From Planctomycetota bacterium (GTDB lineage: Bacteria > Planctomycetota > UBA1135 > UBA2386), in assembly GCA_016716265.1 (NCBI GenBank), contig JADJWQ010000006.1, positions 3,995,501 to 4,059,500 of the forward strand: 64,000 bases of DNA, given 5' to 3'. The notes under the pieces are model-generated. The model saw only the letters and a list, made by a program, of their open reading frames with translations, was not told the DNA's origin and did no database searches. Shown piece after piece: positions 26,636 through 34,980 of this stretch. How positions within the stretch are numbered: the first letter of the stretch is position 1; every line of letters starts with the position of its first letter. A program made the position numbers and the translations under genes.

Positions 26636-27646
26636 TCACCCTGATGTTCCCCAAGGCATGCCCCGAGGTATCGCGATCAGGCGCCGACCGGTTCTCCCCA
26701 CCTTCTCCGCGAGTCCGAGCCGCTGAAGTTCCTGTGCGGCCTTCTTGTCGTGCTGGTTGGGAGTCTCGCGGCCTCGCGACTTCTCGGCGAGCCTGGCCAC
26801 TTCGAGGACCGCGCCGGGTCCCGTGTCTACGAAGACCTTGAGCTGCTCTCGAGCGATGGGGGACAGCACCGTCCAGTGGACCGTCGGATGCTCAGGTGGA
26901 GGCCAGGAAGCGGAGGCACTGTGCCCCTGCTGGGCGGGCTCCGGCGACGGTGCCGTCCAGCGCGCATTCGGGCCACCGGCTCTCAGATCCATCGCCAATC
27001 GACGGCAGACGTGGGCGCACGCCCTACCCACATCCGCGAAGTACATCACTGTCGTCGCGAGGCTTCTGTCGGCCCAGTCAAAGCACAGGGTCTGAGGTGG
27101 GCCTGGCGGGCCAACGGGCACATGCATGTATGCGTAAACGACGGGCGTCCTCAGGCGCGTGTTGCACGCGAAGCGTCTCCCCAACCATCCTGAGACGGCT
27201 TCGAGGAACACGTGACGGTGACGAAATGCGTCCGGCTCATGCTCGCGAGGCCGGCGCGGCCGCTTGTCGGCGGCGAGTCGGTAGACGTCGATCGCGGCGA
27301 TCAGCTGGCTGATGCTCATTTCCGGAGAGCATCGATACTGCTGCCAGTGCCTTCCGACGAAGGTGTCGACCCGGTCGAAGTACGGTCGCCGTCCATACCG
27401 TCGAAGCGAGCACGAGAGCCAGAACGGCGCGGGCTCCGGAGCATCGACGGCACCATGACCGATCAGGCGGATCAGAAGTCGCCCGGCCGTAGCCATGTGC
27501 TCACGCACCTCGGCCACAGCCAGTTCGCCGGCTCCCGATGTGCAGAGGCTCGCGGCCGAGCTCTCGAAGGCAGTGGCCAGCCGTTGGAGTTCCGAGGCGG
27601 GTTCGGCGACCGCCTCGTGGGGGAATGCGCGCTCGCCCATGCGCAC
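26636..27646 (-). CDS. Unknown protein with C-terminal winged-helix-like segment
   Basis: 336 residues, an ATG two codons in is an alternative start. The N-terminal ~220 residues are helical with a conserved-looking RRYGRRPYFDRVDTFVGRHW region. After a Pro/Ser linker, the last ~80 residues (SPIAREQLKVF...RLAEKS...KKAAQELQRLGLAEKVGRTGRR) resemble a winged helix-turn-helix. The gene at 56383-57471 in element 2 sits in the same slot and also ends in a winged-helix-like part, but the two are otherwise dissimilar. Could be a replication accessory or regulator; no function assigned. Confidence 0.6.
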   Translation of the reverse strand: MRMGERAFPHEAVAEPASELQRLATAFESSAASLCTSGAGELAVAEVREHMATAGRLLIRLIGHGAVDAPEPAPFWLSCSLRRYGRRPYFDRVDTFVGRHWQQYRCSPEMSISQLIAAIDVYRLAADKRPRRPREHEPDAFRHRHVFLEAVSGWLGRRFACNTRLRTPVVYAYMHVPVGPPGPPQTLCFDWADRSLATTVMYFADVGRACAHVCRRLAMDLRAGGPNARWTAPSPEPAQQGHSASASWPPPEHPTVHWTVLSPIAREQLKVFVDTGPGAVLEVARLAEKSRGRETPNQHDKKAAQELQRLGLAEKVGRTGRRLIAIPRGMPWGTSG

Positions 27647-27845
27647 GCTCCTTGAGCTTGGAGTGGATGCTGTCCACTTCTCATTCTGGCCAGCTGAGAT
27701 CGGGATCGCACGGGCTTCTCGAACATTGGATGCCGCGCTAAGTGGTCGAAAGCTCGCGCAAGATGGAGCAGTCCGGCGGCATCACCTGACGGACGTTCGA
27801 GTCGGTCGCGCAGCTGGTGATGCACGACGGCGGCCGTTGAGGCGT

Positions 27846-28718
27846 TCACGCCCCAACAGCGGCTCGCAGTCGCGCCCGATCGACCTGGGCGTAGATCGTC
27901 GTGCTGACGATCGATGCGTGGCACATCGCGGCCTGGACGAGCCTCAGATCGCCGGTCCGCGCGAGGAGCGCGGTCGCGTAGCTGTGCCGCAAGCTGTGCG
28001 CGGACCGCCCCGAGATTCCGGCCTGGGCGAGCCAGCTCCCGATGCGCCTCTGCGCGTGGCGGACGCTGATCCGCCGACCCTCAGCGAGGAACACCGGCCC
28101 GTGCGCGCGGTCACCCAGCCAGGCCTGGAGCCGCGAGCCGAGGACGCGGGGCAGCGCGACGACCGACGGCCGGTTGTTCTTCGTCGTGCGCAGGGCGATC
28201 TCGCCGTGCTCGAAGTCGATGTCCGAGACGTCGAGTGCGACCGCGCTGCCGATGCGGATGCCCGTCCCGAGCAAGATCTCGATCAGCACCCGATCGCGCT
28301 CGTCGGCCGGTCCGGTCGCGGCTGCGAGCACGTCCAGCAACCGCTTCTGCTCGTCGGCGTGCAGCGCCCGCGGTGGAGGTGTGGCGCACCGCGCGCGCCG
28401 GAGCAGGCGAGCCGGGTTCGTCGGGAGGAGACCCGCGTCGTGCAGGTGGCCGAGGAGGCAGCGGATGGAGGTGCGCATCGCGTTCAGCGACGTCGCCTTC
28501 TTCGTGGTGCCGCGGCAGCTGGTCCGCGTCTCGGCCGCCGCGAAGAACCTCGCGATCAGCTCCGGCGTGATGGCGGCGATGTCGGTCGTCTCCGCCGTGG
28601 TCAAGAGCCAGTCCGCGAAGGCGGTGCCGTGCCGGCGGTACTGCCCGATCGTGTGTGGCGATCGGCCGTCGGCCTCAAGCTGCACGAGGAACGCTTGGAG
28701 GGCTGCTTGGAGTTGCAT
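27846..28718 (-). CDS. XerC-like tyrosine recombinase of element 1
   Basis: 290 residues from the ATG at 28716-28718, where similarity to the element 2 copy begins. N-terminal SAM-like core-binding domain (FLVQLEADGRSPHTIGQYRRH, in part: SPHTIGQYRRHG), then the catalytic domain: Arg in LLGTGIRIGSA, Lys in RTTKNNRP, His/Arg in AHSLRHSYATAL, His in MCHASI, Tyr in TTIYAQVD. Complete and close to XerC/D. Each element therefore carries two different tyrosine recombinases; this one may resolve multimers or act at a second site. About 70% or more of residues match the element 2 copy by eye. Confidence 0.92.
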   Translation of the reverse strand: MQLQAALQAFLVQLEADGRSPHTIGQYRRHGTAFADWLLTTAETTDIAAITPELIARFFAAAETRTSCRGTTKKATSLNAMRTSIRCLLGHLHDAGLLPTNPARLLRRARCATPPPRALHADEQKRLLDVLAAATGPADERDRVLIEILLGTGIRIGSAVALDVSDIDFEHGEIALRTTKNNRPSVVALPRVLGSRLQAWLGDRAHGPVFLAEGRRISVRHAQRRIGSWLAQAGISGRSAHSLRHSYATALLARTGDLRLVQAAMCHASIVSTTIYAQVDRARLRAAVGA

Positions 28719-28843
28719 GCTGACGTCGATCACCGTCGTCGTCGGCGCCGACAGCAAGCACTCGTCGGTCGATCATCGGGCCGTCCTGCGAGGCGGCTCG
28801 ACGGCCGAGGACCGCGCGGATTTCCAGGGAATGTTTCCCCGAT

Positions 28844-28874
28844 TCACCGTTGATCCACCGTTGGTCAACGGTGA
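28844..28874. promoter_or_regulatory. Operator-like triple repeat upstream of the recombinase
   Basis: TCACCGTTGA (28844-28853) and TCAACGGTGA (28865-28874) are perfect inverted repeats 11 bases apart. Inside, CACCGTTG-GT-CAACGGTG (28856-28873) is a second perfect palindrome, so CACCGTTG occurs twice direct and once inverted. It lies in the 246-base gap upstream of the recombinase gene. Either a repressor operator or a recombinase core site. No equivalent was seen in element 2. Confidence 0.5.
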
Positions 28875-28964
28875 GGGGCCACGGAGCGGCACGGAACGTG
28901 CTTGCGAGCAACGGCGCCGCTGCTGCGGGACTGGTCAGGGGGCGCATCTCCCCAAGCATGCGAC

Positions 28965-29786
28965 CTACGCCAGCTGCGCCAGGAGCCGCCCTCCGCGCAT
29001 CAGCTCGCAGAGCCGCGCGGTCGCCGCCGCCCGCTCCGATCTCCGTGCCCGGGCGACCGCATCGAACGCCGCGATCAGCTCGGCGTCGCCCCGGCCGAGG
29101 TAGCTCGCGGTCAGCGCGAGCTGCTCGCCGTCGATCAGCGCGACCTCCCGGGCTTGCACGGCATCTGGCAGCTCGCCGCGATCCCTGAACGCGAGGATCG
29201 CCTCGCCGAACGCGTCGAACCAGTCAGGGTCGCTGCGGTCGATGCGGCACCGCACGACCTCGAGCCGCGCGATCAGCCGGCGCGCCTGACGCACGTAGGG
29301 CGGCCGCACCAGGCACTCGGGGAAGCCGAGCATCGCCAGGCCGGTGGGCCCGAACTCTGCGGCGGGCTCGCCGTCGAGGAAGTCGCGGGCGGTGACGTCG
29401 ATGCCGACGCGTGCGCAGACTTGGAGACACGCGCGTGCGGCCATCCGAACGATCTCGTGGGGATGCACCGCTTCGCGTAGCAGCCGCTCGCGCGCCGGCG
29501 GGAGCGGTGGCGTGCCGGGCGTGTCCGGCATCGAGCGCAGCGTCTCGAGCCGCGCCGCGATTTCGTCCGCCCACTTCAGCAACCCTCCGGGTCCGAGAGG
29601 CTCGTGGGCCCATCGGGCCGAGGACAGGGTGTGATTGATGACCGCCTTGGCCAGCCGGTCGGCTTCGGGCAGCTCGCCCGTCCTACGGAAGTGCTCGAAC
29701 GCGCCATCCAGCACGTCCTTGTGAATCGGCACCTCGTCGACTGCGCGCGCGACGCGGTCCAACCGGCTCTTGAGTCGCTTTGCCAT
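28965..29786 (-). CDS. Unknown helical protein, element 1 only
   Basis: 273 residues, basic N-terminus (MAKRLKSRLDRVARAVDEVP), almost entirely helical, no signal or membrane segment. Features: FEHFRRTGELPEADRLAKAV, LLREAVHPHEIVRMAARACL. Six bases after the DUF5681-like gene's stop, so it belongs to the same operon. Element 2 has no copy (58436-58723 holds no gene). No family recognised. Confidence 0.6.
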   Translation of the reverse strand: MAKRLKSRLDRVARAVDEVPIHKDVLDGAFEHFRRTGELPEADRLAKAVINHTLSSARWAHEPLGPGGLLKWADEIAARLETLRSMPDTPGTPPLPPARERLLREAVHPHEIVRMAARACLQVCARVGIDVTARDFLDGEPAAEFGPTGLAMLGFPECLVRPPYVRQARRLIARLEVVRCRIDRSDPDWFDAFGEAILAFRDRGELPDAVQAREVALIDGEQLALTASYLGRGDAELIAAFDAVARARRSERAAATARLCELMRGGRLLAQLA

Positions 29787-29792
29787 GGGTCC

Positions 29793-30290
29793 TCATGCAC
29801 GTCGTGGGCGCCCGTGTCGCGGTGGATCGAGCGCTTGTGCTGTTCGCTCGACCTCGGCCAGGCGTTGCTCCATATCGCCCATCTCGATTGCCCTCATGCG
29901 GGCCTGGACCGCGTCCAGCAGCAGCTTCGCCACGTCACGATCGACAGCGCCGCTGCATAGCGAGTCGATGACCACCGCGATCGCGTTGTTGCAGTCCGCA
30001 GCCGTTTGCAGGCGGGGTATCGCGATGTCGAGAGGCTCGGCCTCCACCGGGGCGTCGGCGGCGCGACCGCAGACGCGGTCGAACACGAAGCGCATCGCCG
30101 AGAGATCACCTTCGAGACCCATGCGGGTCGCCTTGCGGATCATCGCGGCGATGTGCTCGGGTGCTACGGCCTGCTCGGCTGCGCGGCGCAGCTCCGCGGC
30201 ACGGCGACGAGGTCCGCCCGGCCCACCTGGGTTGCCCGAGGCGAAGCGGCCGCGCCCGTCCCGTCCGTTGCTGTCGCCGCCCTCCGCCAC
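29793..30290 (-). CDS. DUF5681-like protein
   Basis: 165 residues. The N-terminal GRDGRGRFASGNPGGPGGPR is the 'GRFxxGNxGxPxG' hallmark of DUF5681-type proteins found in phages and prophage-like elements; the rest is helical. It resembles small-terminase-associated or DNA-binding proteins, but no packaging gene is present here. It lies three bases downstream of the methyltransferase stop... that is, between the methyltransferase and the 28965 gene on the minus strand. The element 2 copy is 58724-59194, about 60% identical by eye. Confidence 0.7.
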   Translation of the reverse strand: MAEGGDSNGRDGRGRFASGNPGGPGGPRRRAAELRRAAEQAVAPEHIAAMIRKATRMGLEGDLSAMRFVFDRVCGRAADAPVEAEPLDIAIPRLQTAADCNNAIAVVIDSLCSGAVDRDVAKLLLDAVQARMRAIEMGDMEQRLAEVERTAQALDPPRHGRPRRA

Positions 30291-30293
30291 CGG

Positions 30294-31559
30294 TCAGGGC
30301 TCCTCGTGCGTGTCGCCTTCCGCACGCTCAGCGGCGATCTCGTCGAACGTCCGCCCGTCGCCGTCGAGCGTCGCCGCCTCGCCCGACGCCGTCTGCCAGC
30401 GCCGGACCGCGACGTCGACGTAGCGAGGATCGAGCTCCATGGCGAAGCAGCGTCGCTTTAGCCGCTCGGCCGCGACGATCGTGGTGCCCGAGCCCACGAA
30501 GGGATCGTAGACCGCGTCCTCCCGCGTTCCGTGGTTGCGGATCGGCCGGCCCATACACTCCGCCGGCTTCTGCGTGCCGTGCTCGGTCGCCTCGTCGTCG
30601 GCCGCGGTGCACGGCTCGATGTCCCAGACCGTGCTCTGGCTGCGGTCGCCGCACCACTTCGAGGACTCGCCATCGCGCACGGCATACCAGCACGGCTCGT
30701 GCTGCCAATGGTAGTGGCCACGGCTGATCGCGAAGCGCGGCTTACGCCAGACGATCTGGGCGCGGATCTCCATGCCGCAGCCGTGCAGGTGCGTCGCGAC
30801 CTCGGCGGCGAAGCGGCCGGCGTGCCACACGTAGGCGACGGTGCCGGGGAAGAGCGCGTAGGCAGCGGACCAGTCGACGCGATCGTCGTTGGCAACTGCG
30901 CCGGTGCGCTTGGTGTCGCAGAGCCCGGCCTGGTTGCGCCACGCGGGATCGTAGGCGACGCCGTATGGCGGATCGGTGACCATCAGGAACGGCGCGCTGC
31001 CGTCGAGCAGGCGATGCACGTCGTTGTGAGATGTCGAGCTGCCGCAGAGCAGGCGGTGCCGACCGAGCAGCCACAGGTCTCCAGGACGAGACGCCGAATG
31101 CTCGGGCAGCGCCTCGACCCTGTCCTCCCCGAGGTCGGCGGACTCCGCATCGAGCTGCGCGATCAGGCGATCGATCTCGCCCTCGTCGTAGCCGACGCCG
31201 TCGAGCGAGTCCTCGGCGCGTAGCTCCTCGAGCAGGCGCACCAGGGCCGGGTCATCCCACTCGGCGAACTCGTGGCTGCGATTGTCCGCAATTGCGAATG
31301 CAGCCGCATCGATGTCGGAGCCGTCGAACCACCACACCGGCACCTCGGTCATGCCGAGCTGCTGGGCGGCCTTCAGCCTCGTATTGCCCGCGATGACCTC
31401 GCCGGATCGCCGAGCGACGATGGGCTGCTGCCAGCCGAAGCGGCGCAGCGAGGCGGCGACGTGCGGGACCGCGACGTCGTTGCGTCGTGGGTTGGTCGGG
31501 CTGCAGTAGAGCCGGTCGATCGGAACGGTCTCGACGGGCGGCGAAGCTGGCTGGTCCAA
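30294..31559 (-). CDS. ParB-domain DNA methyltransferase of element 1
   Basis: 421 residues. N-terminal ParB/sulfiredoxin-type nuclease-like domain: VETVPIDRLYCSPTNPRRND, then GNTRLKAAQQLGMTEVPVW. C-terminal beta-class N4/N6 methylase: motif IV DPPYGVAYD and, after it, the SAM site DPFVGSGTTIVAAERL with MELDPRYVDVAVRRW. This fusion is common in phages and probably modifies element DNA. No cognate nuclease is adjacent. The element 2 copy (59198-60463) is ~90% identical by eye. First gene of the long minus-strand core run. Confidence 0.92.
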   Translation of the reverse strand: MDQPASPPVETVPIDRLYCSPTNPRRNDVAVPHVAASLRRFGWQQPIVARRSGEVIAGNTRLKAAQQLGMTEVPVWWFDGSDIDAAAFAIADNRSHEFAEWDDPALVRLLEELRAEDSLDGVGYDEGEIDRLIAQLDAESADLGEDRVEALPEHSASRPGDLWLLGRHRLLCGSSTSHNDVHRLLDGSAPFLMVTDPPYGVAYDPAWRNQAGLCDTKRTGAVANDDRVDWSAAYALFPGTVAYVWHAGRFAAEVATHLHGCGMEIRAQIVWRKPRFAISRGHYHWQHEPCWYAVRDGESSKWCGDRSQSTVWDIEPCTAADDEATEHGTQKPAECMGRPIRNHGTREDAVYDPFVGSGTTIVAAERLKRRCFAMELDPRYVDVAVRRWQTASGEAATLDGDGRTFDEIAAERAEGDTHEEP

Positions 31560-31574
31560 GTCGATAGTCCATGA

Positions 31575-31616
31575 CGGGGCTGAGCCGCTTGGAGGTGGAC
31601 TTGGACGGGTGGCTCG
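31575..31616. promoter_or_regulatory. Conserved block upstream of the methyltransferase
   Basis: About 42 bases (GGCTGAGCCGCTTGGAGGTG... ending GTGGCTCGA) match 60479-60520 in element 2 with only two or three differences, although neither is coding. GTCCAAGTC occurs here and again at the very start of the gene. It probably holds the promoter or an operator of the core operon. Similarity between the elements ends right after it. Confidence 0.6.
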
Positions 31617-31933
31617 ATGGAGTGATGGTAGCCGAGCCTTGACCGACTGTCACTGCGGCGCCCGGGCCGGAGCGGGGCACCGGGCGTCTGCGCTCGCATG
31701 CCAATGGGAATGCGCCCGTCGTCGGCCCGAGGCGAAGCTGGCCGAGTGCGCGTTCGGTGACGAGACTGCATGGCTCGAGCGACTCGGCGGCATCACTCAA
31801 GTAGCCACGATGATCGCGCTGAGTAACGCCGATGCGGCCGTCGTCGAACCGGATCGGCTCGGCGGGCTGCACGTCCGCGAGTGAGGCCACGAGCCGACGA
31901 GCGGCGCGTGTCCGGACCTGATGCGGCGGATGA
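31617..31933. other. Non-coding junction between core and cargo
   Basis: About 320 bases with no supported gene; short open frames on both strands have no recognisable sequence. Marks the start of the element-specific cargo. Confidence 0.5.
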
Positions 31934-32731
31934 CTACCAGCCCTGGGCACGTTCGCGCATGTCCCGAACCTCTTGAACGTAACGGTTCTCCGCCACAGCT
32001 TCGTCCTTCAGGTTGTTGCTGAGCACCAACCGACGAGTCTTGTCTCGCTCATCGAACTCGTGACAAAGTCGCAGCACTTCCGCCTTGTTACGCTCGTTGA
32101 ATCTCGCCGCTATCGCGTTGCGGAGTTGCTCCAACGGGACGGACCAGAAGGCTCGCATTTGAGCGGTGGTGCCAGCATCGATGCTCTCGCGTGCCCATCG
32201 CTTTCGAAAGTAGTCACTTTCAAGATCCACTTCCATACGCGCGCGCACTATCGATGCGAATTCATAAAGCAGCGCCGCATGCGGCCAGTCTCCGCTGGCG
32301 AAGGCCTCCGGGGCAAGCGTTTCAAACTGAGTAGCGAAGGCCGTGCGGGAAATGGGCGAGTCGGTTGCGTTCCGGAACAGGACGAGCAGTTCGTCCGACA
32401 TGCGGTTCTGGCCGTATATGGCTATCAGGTAAGCAATCACGTGGTCGAAGCCGAGTTGTCGAATACCGTCCTTGCATATTTCAACAGCATCCTCAACCTC
32501 GCCGGCGTTGCGGGCCCTTGATGCGGCCAAAATTACGTCTTCTTCCGCGGACGTAATTATGTATGGCTGGCTAGAGTTGCTTCGGGGCTTGATTGCATAT
32601 CCGGTCATTAATAATATGGCGGTAATTGCGAATGCTGCGCCGAGCGCGAGGGACAGGAGGCGATAGAATCGCAGTCGCCGACGTAGTCGGCATGCATTGA
32701 CCTGGCTGAGGTCGTCCGTGGGTTCGGTCAT
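31934..32731 (-). CDS. Membrane-anchored TPR-like protein
   Basis: 265 residues from the ATG at 32729-32731. One membrane segment near residues 24-45 (LLSLALGAAFAITAILLMTGYAI), then a helical outside or inside domain with repeat-like units (ARNAGEVEDAVEICKDGIRQLGF, in part: EDAVEICKDGIRQLG; GDWPHAALLYEF). Visibly lower GC than the backbone. No family recognised; tetratricopeptide-like is an inference from helix pattern. Confidence 0.6.
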   Translation of the reverse strand: MTEPTDDLSQVNACRLRRRLRFYRLLSLALGAAFAITAILLMTGYAIKPRSNSSQPYIITSAEEDVILAASRARNAGEVEDAVEICKDGIRQLGFDHVIAYLIAIYGQNRMSDELLVLFRNATDSPISRTAFATQFETLAPEAFASGDWPHAALLYEFASIVRARMEVDLESDYFRKRWARESIDAGTTAQMRAFWSVPLEQLRNAIAARFNERNKAEVLRLCHEFDERDKTRRLVLSNNLKDEAVAENRYVQEVRDMRERAQGW

Positions 32732-32937
32732 GGGCGATTCGGCCTGAGCATGTGCTTGAGGTGGTGAATCCGCTGCAGTTGAGCGCTGTTCGGGCATATG
32801 TGGATACTGTGAGCAATGGTAGGTTGAAGGAAACCGCTTCGCGGTAGCTGCGGGCGAGCGGGCGGTCGCCGCGTGCGAACGGCGTCGCGCGTAGCCCAAG
32901 GGAAGCAGGCCAAGTTCCCGACGAGGTGCGAGCGGCC
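32732..32937. other. Spacer without a gene
   Basis: About 200 bases between the membrane protein start and the inverted-repeat structure. Nothing recognised. Confidence 0.4.
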
Positions 32938-33790
32938 CGCAGGGTGTGGCTCTCGGATTGCAGGAGGCGCGGCGCGGCCTCCAACGGGCGCGGCGGGGGC
33001 GGGGAGCGAGCACAAGATCTTGTGTAGAAAGAACTTGTGCAAAACGACGCCCATCCCTATCGGATGCAGAATGCGAACGAAGCGTCCTGGGAGGGGCGCC
33101 GTCGAAGACCTGATCGTCGTCGCGGTGCCGGCTGCGGGCAAGAGCATGGCGGGTTCGATCGAGGCGCTGTGCGCCGCGGTCGCATCGCGCGCCGCAAGTG
33201 GCGCGGCAGGCCGGGAGGCGATCGACCACGCGGTCTCGGAGGTCATGGTCGCCGAGCTGACCGGCGCGGTGGAGCGGGACGCGCACGCGGTCATGCTCGG
33301 CGCTCTGGAGGTCGACGCGCCACGAGTCGAGATCGACGGCAAGACCTTCACGCGGGTCGGGTACGGCAACGGCCGGTGCCCGATCGCTCGCGGGGACCGT
33401 CGAGGTGCGACGTGCGCTGTATCGTCCGCTCGGCGAGGGCAACGCACCGACGGTGGACGCGATCAGCCTGCGTGCGGGCGCCACCGGCGACGGCTGGCTA
33501 CCGCAGACGGCCGCGGCGATGGCTTTCGAGCTGCAGAAGGCGCCATCGCGGGAGGGTGAGCAGAGCGGCAAGCCGACCCGCCGGCTTCCCTACTCTCGGG
33601 CGAGCTTCGAGCGCGTGCCGCATGAACTCGGGGCCCCCCAGGACGCTTGGTTTGCATCCCGCATCCGATACGGAGGGTCGTCGCCTTGTAAAGTGCTTTT
33701 CGCACAAAATCTTGTGCTCGCTCCCCGCTCCCGCCGCGCCCGTTGGAGGCCGCGCCGCGCCTCATCCAATCCGAGAGCCACACCCTCGGC
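32938..33790 (+). mobile_element. ISKra4-type remnant inside ~155-bp inverted repeats
   Basis: Bases ~32938-33094 and ~33637-33790 are imperfect inverted repeats of about 155 bases (shared segments include GGGTGTGGCTCTCGGATT and GGCCTCCAACGGGCGCGGCG, the latter exact). Between them are two frames of a broken transposase: 33095-33405 (VEDLIVVAVPAAGKS... VEIDGKTFTRVGYG) and, after a frameshift, 33405-33640 (YRPLGEGNAPTVDAISLRAG... RLPYSRASFERVPHELG). These match the N-terminal part of ISKra4-family transposases. The catalytic C-terminus is gone, so it cannot move on its own. Confidence 0.6.
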
Positions 33791-34179
33791 GGTCGGCGGA
33801 GAGACGGCGGGAAGCTCTGAGTAGACGGCGACGCGGCTCTCGGGAGGGACGGGAGCAGACCAAGCGACACTTGGAGAAGGTGTCATGCCGTCGCGGCGAG
33901 ACGGATTCCGCAAGGTCGGCCGTTCGGGTCTTGGATCGCACAAGGTCCGGTACCGCACTTCAGCGTGTTCAGGCGTTCGCGCGACGGTATCCTCGAGCCA
34001 CCACCTCGCCGGATGCTGGACCTCGGCAGCGGTGGCAGTGATGCTACGAGTAGCGTGCAACGCTTCTCGGCTGGTCATCCTCGGCTGTGCTCGATTCTCG
34101 CGACGACGAGCCCCGGTTCGCGGGTCTGCCACGAACCTCTGATTCCGATGCGTTATCCGGTCATGGATGAGGATAGTTG
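33791..34179. other. Non-coding stretch
   Basis: About 390 bases without a supported gene, at the GC transition into the lower-GC gene that follows. Confidence 0.4.
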
Positions 34180-34980
34180 ATGGAATTACGAGATGTCGTT
34201 CTGCTGTCAGCGGGCTTTGTGTTTTCGGTCGTTGCGGCACTCGTTGGCGCATGGGTGCAGCGAAAGTTCGATCGATACCGGGAAATGGGCCCGCTGAATC
34301 GCCTGCTCAACTTCGGAGCGGATCAACTGCTGTTCGTGTTTCCGCACCGTGACGAGACGCCCGAGGCCATTCTACCCAGAACCTCAACGGAGGATTTCCT
34401 CGCGATGAACAACTTCATCAGCGCTCTGTTGAGAATAGCGTGGAGTCGGAAAGTGGGAGTGCGAGACACCAAGAGGGTCACTGACAGCGATAGAAGGCGA
34501 AACCTAGTGATCATATGCAGCCCAAAGTCGAACAAGCTGTCCGAGGACTTCCAGACTGAGCTCAGGAGACGTCACCCCTCCGCATTGTATTTCGAGGAGG
34601 ATCGGCGCAAGCATGAGTGGTGCATATGTGACGGAGACGGCGCGAGATATCGCTCACCCAGCTGGGCCCAAGAGCGGCAATACCTCAGTTCTGGCGTGCC
34701 CCGAACAGATCTGCCCAGTCAGAAATTCGAGGATTATGCAGTGATTACCAAGACAGAGAATCCATGGAATACAAGTGCCATGGTCATACAGGTCGCGGGC
34801 ATTCGCGGTATCGGAACGTGGGGCGCAGCTGAATGCATCAAGAAGGAATGGCGACAACTGTACGACCATCTACCAACGGACGCGAAAGACGGCGAATTCT
34901 CTGCGCTCGTGAGGATAGAGTATGACAATTGCGACATCACTGCCATAGATGTGCGACGTGTCATATTGCTCGGTGGGTAA
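34180..34980 (+). CDS. Membrane-anchored protein of unknown role
   Basis: 266 residues from the ATG at 34180, with GAGGAT about 7 bases upstream (a TTG just before is an alternative). One N-terminal membrane segment (VVLLSAGFVFSVVAALVGAW) and then a cytoplasmic-type domain: NLVIICSPKSNKLSEDFQTE, YFEEDRR, YRSPSW, DYAVITKTENPWNTSAMVIQ, VAGIRGIGTWGAAECI. The order 'G/C-SPxSN ... DYAxIxKxxNPxN ... AGIxGxGTxGAAE' recalls an uncharacterised bacterial domain often linked to DNA-binding or membrane parts. I cannot name it. GC is clearly below the backbone. In a cargo zone next to restriction-modification genes, a defence role is possible but unproven. Confidence 0.65.
   Translation: MELRDVVLLSAGFVFSVVAALVGAWVQRKFDRYREMGPLNRLLNFGADQLLFVFPHRDETPEAILPRTSTEDFLAMNNFISALLRIAWSRKVGVRDTKRVTDSDRRRNLVIICSPKSNKLSEDFQTELRRRHPSALYFEEDRRKHEWCICDGDGARYRSPSWAQERQYLSSGVPRTDLPSQKFEDYAVITKTENPWNTSAMVIQVAGIRGIGTWGAAECIKKEWRQLYDHLPTDAKDGEFSALVRIEYDNCDITAIDVRRVILLGG

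Noticed and set aside
27472..27924. 150-codon minus-strand frame near the 26636 gene
   Set aside because: Out of frame with the 26636 gene over most of its length; low-complexity and unrecognisable.
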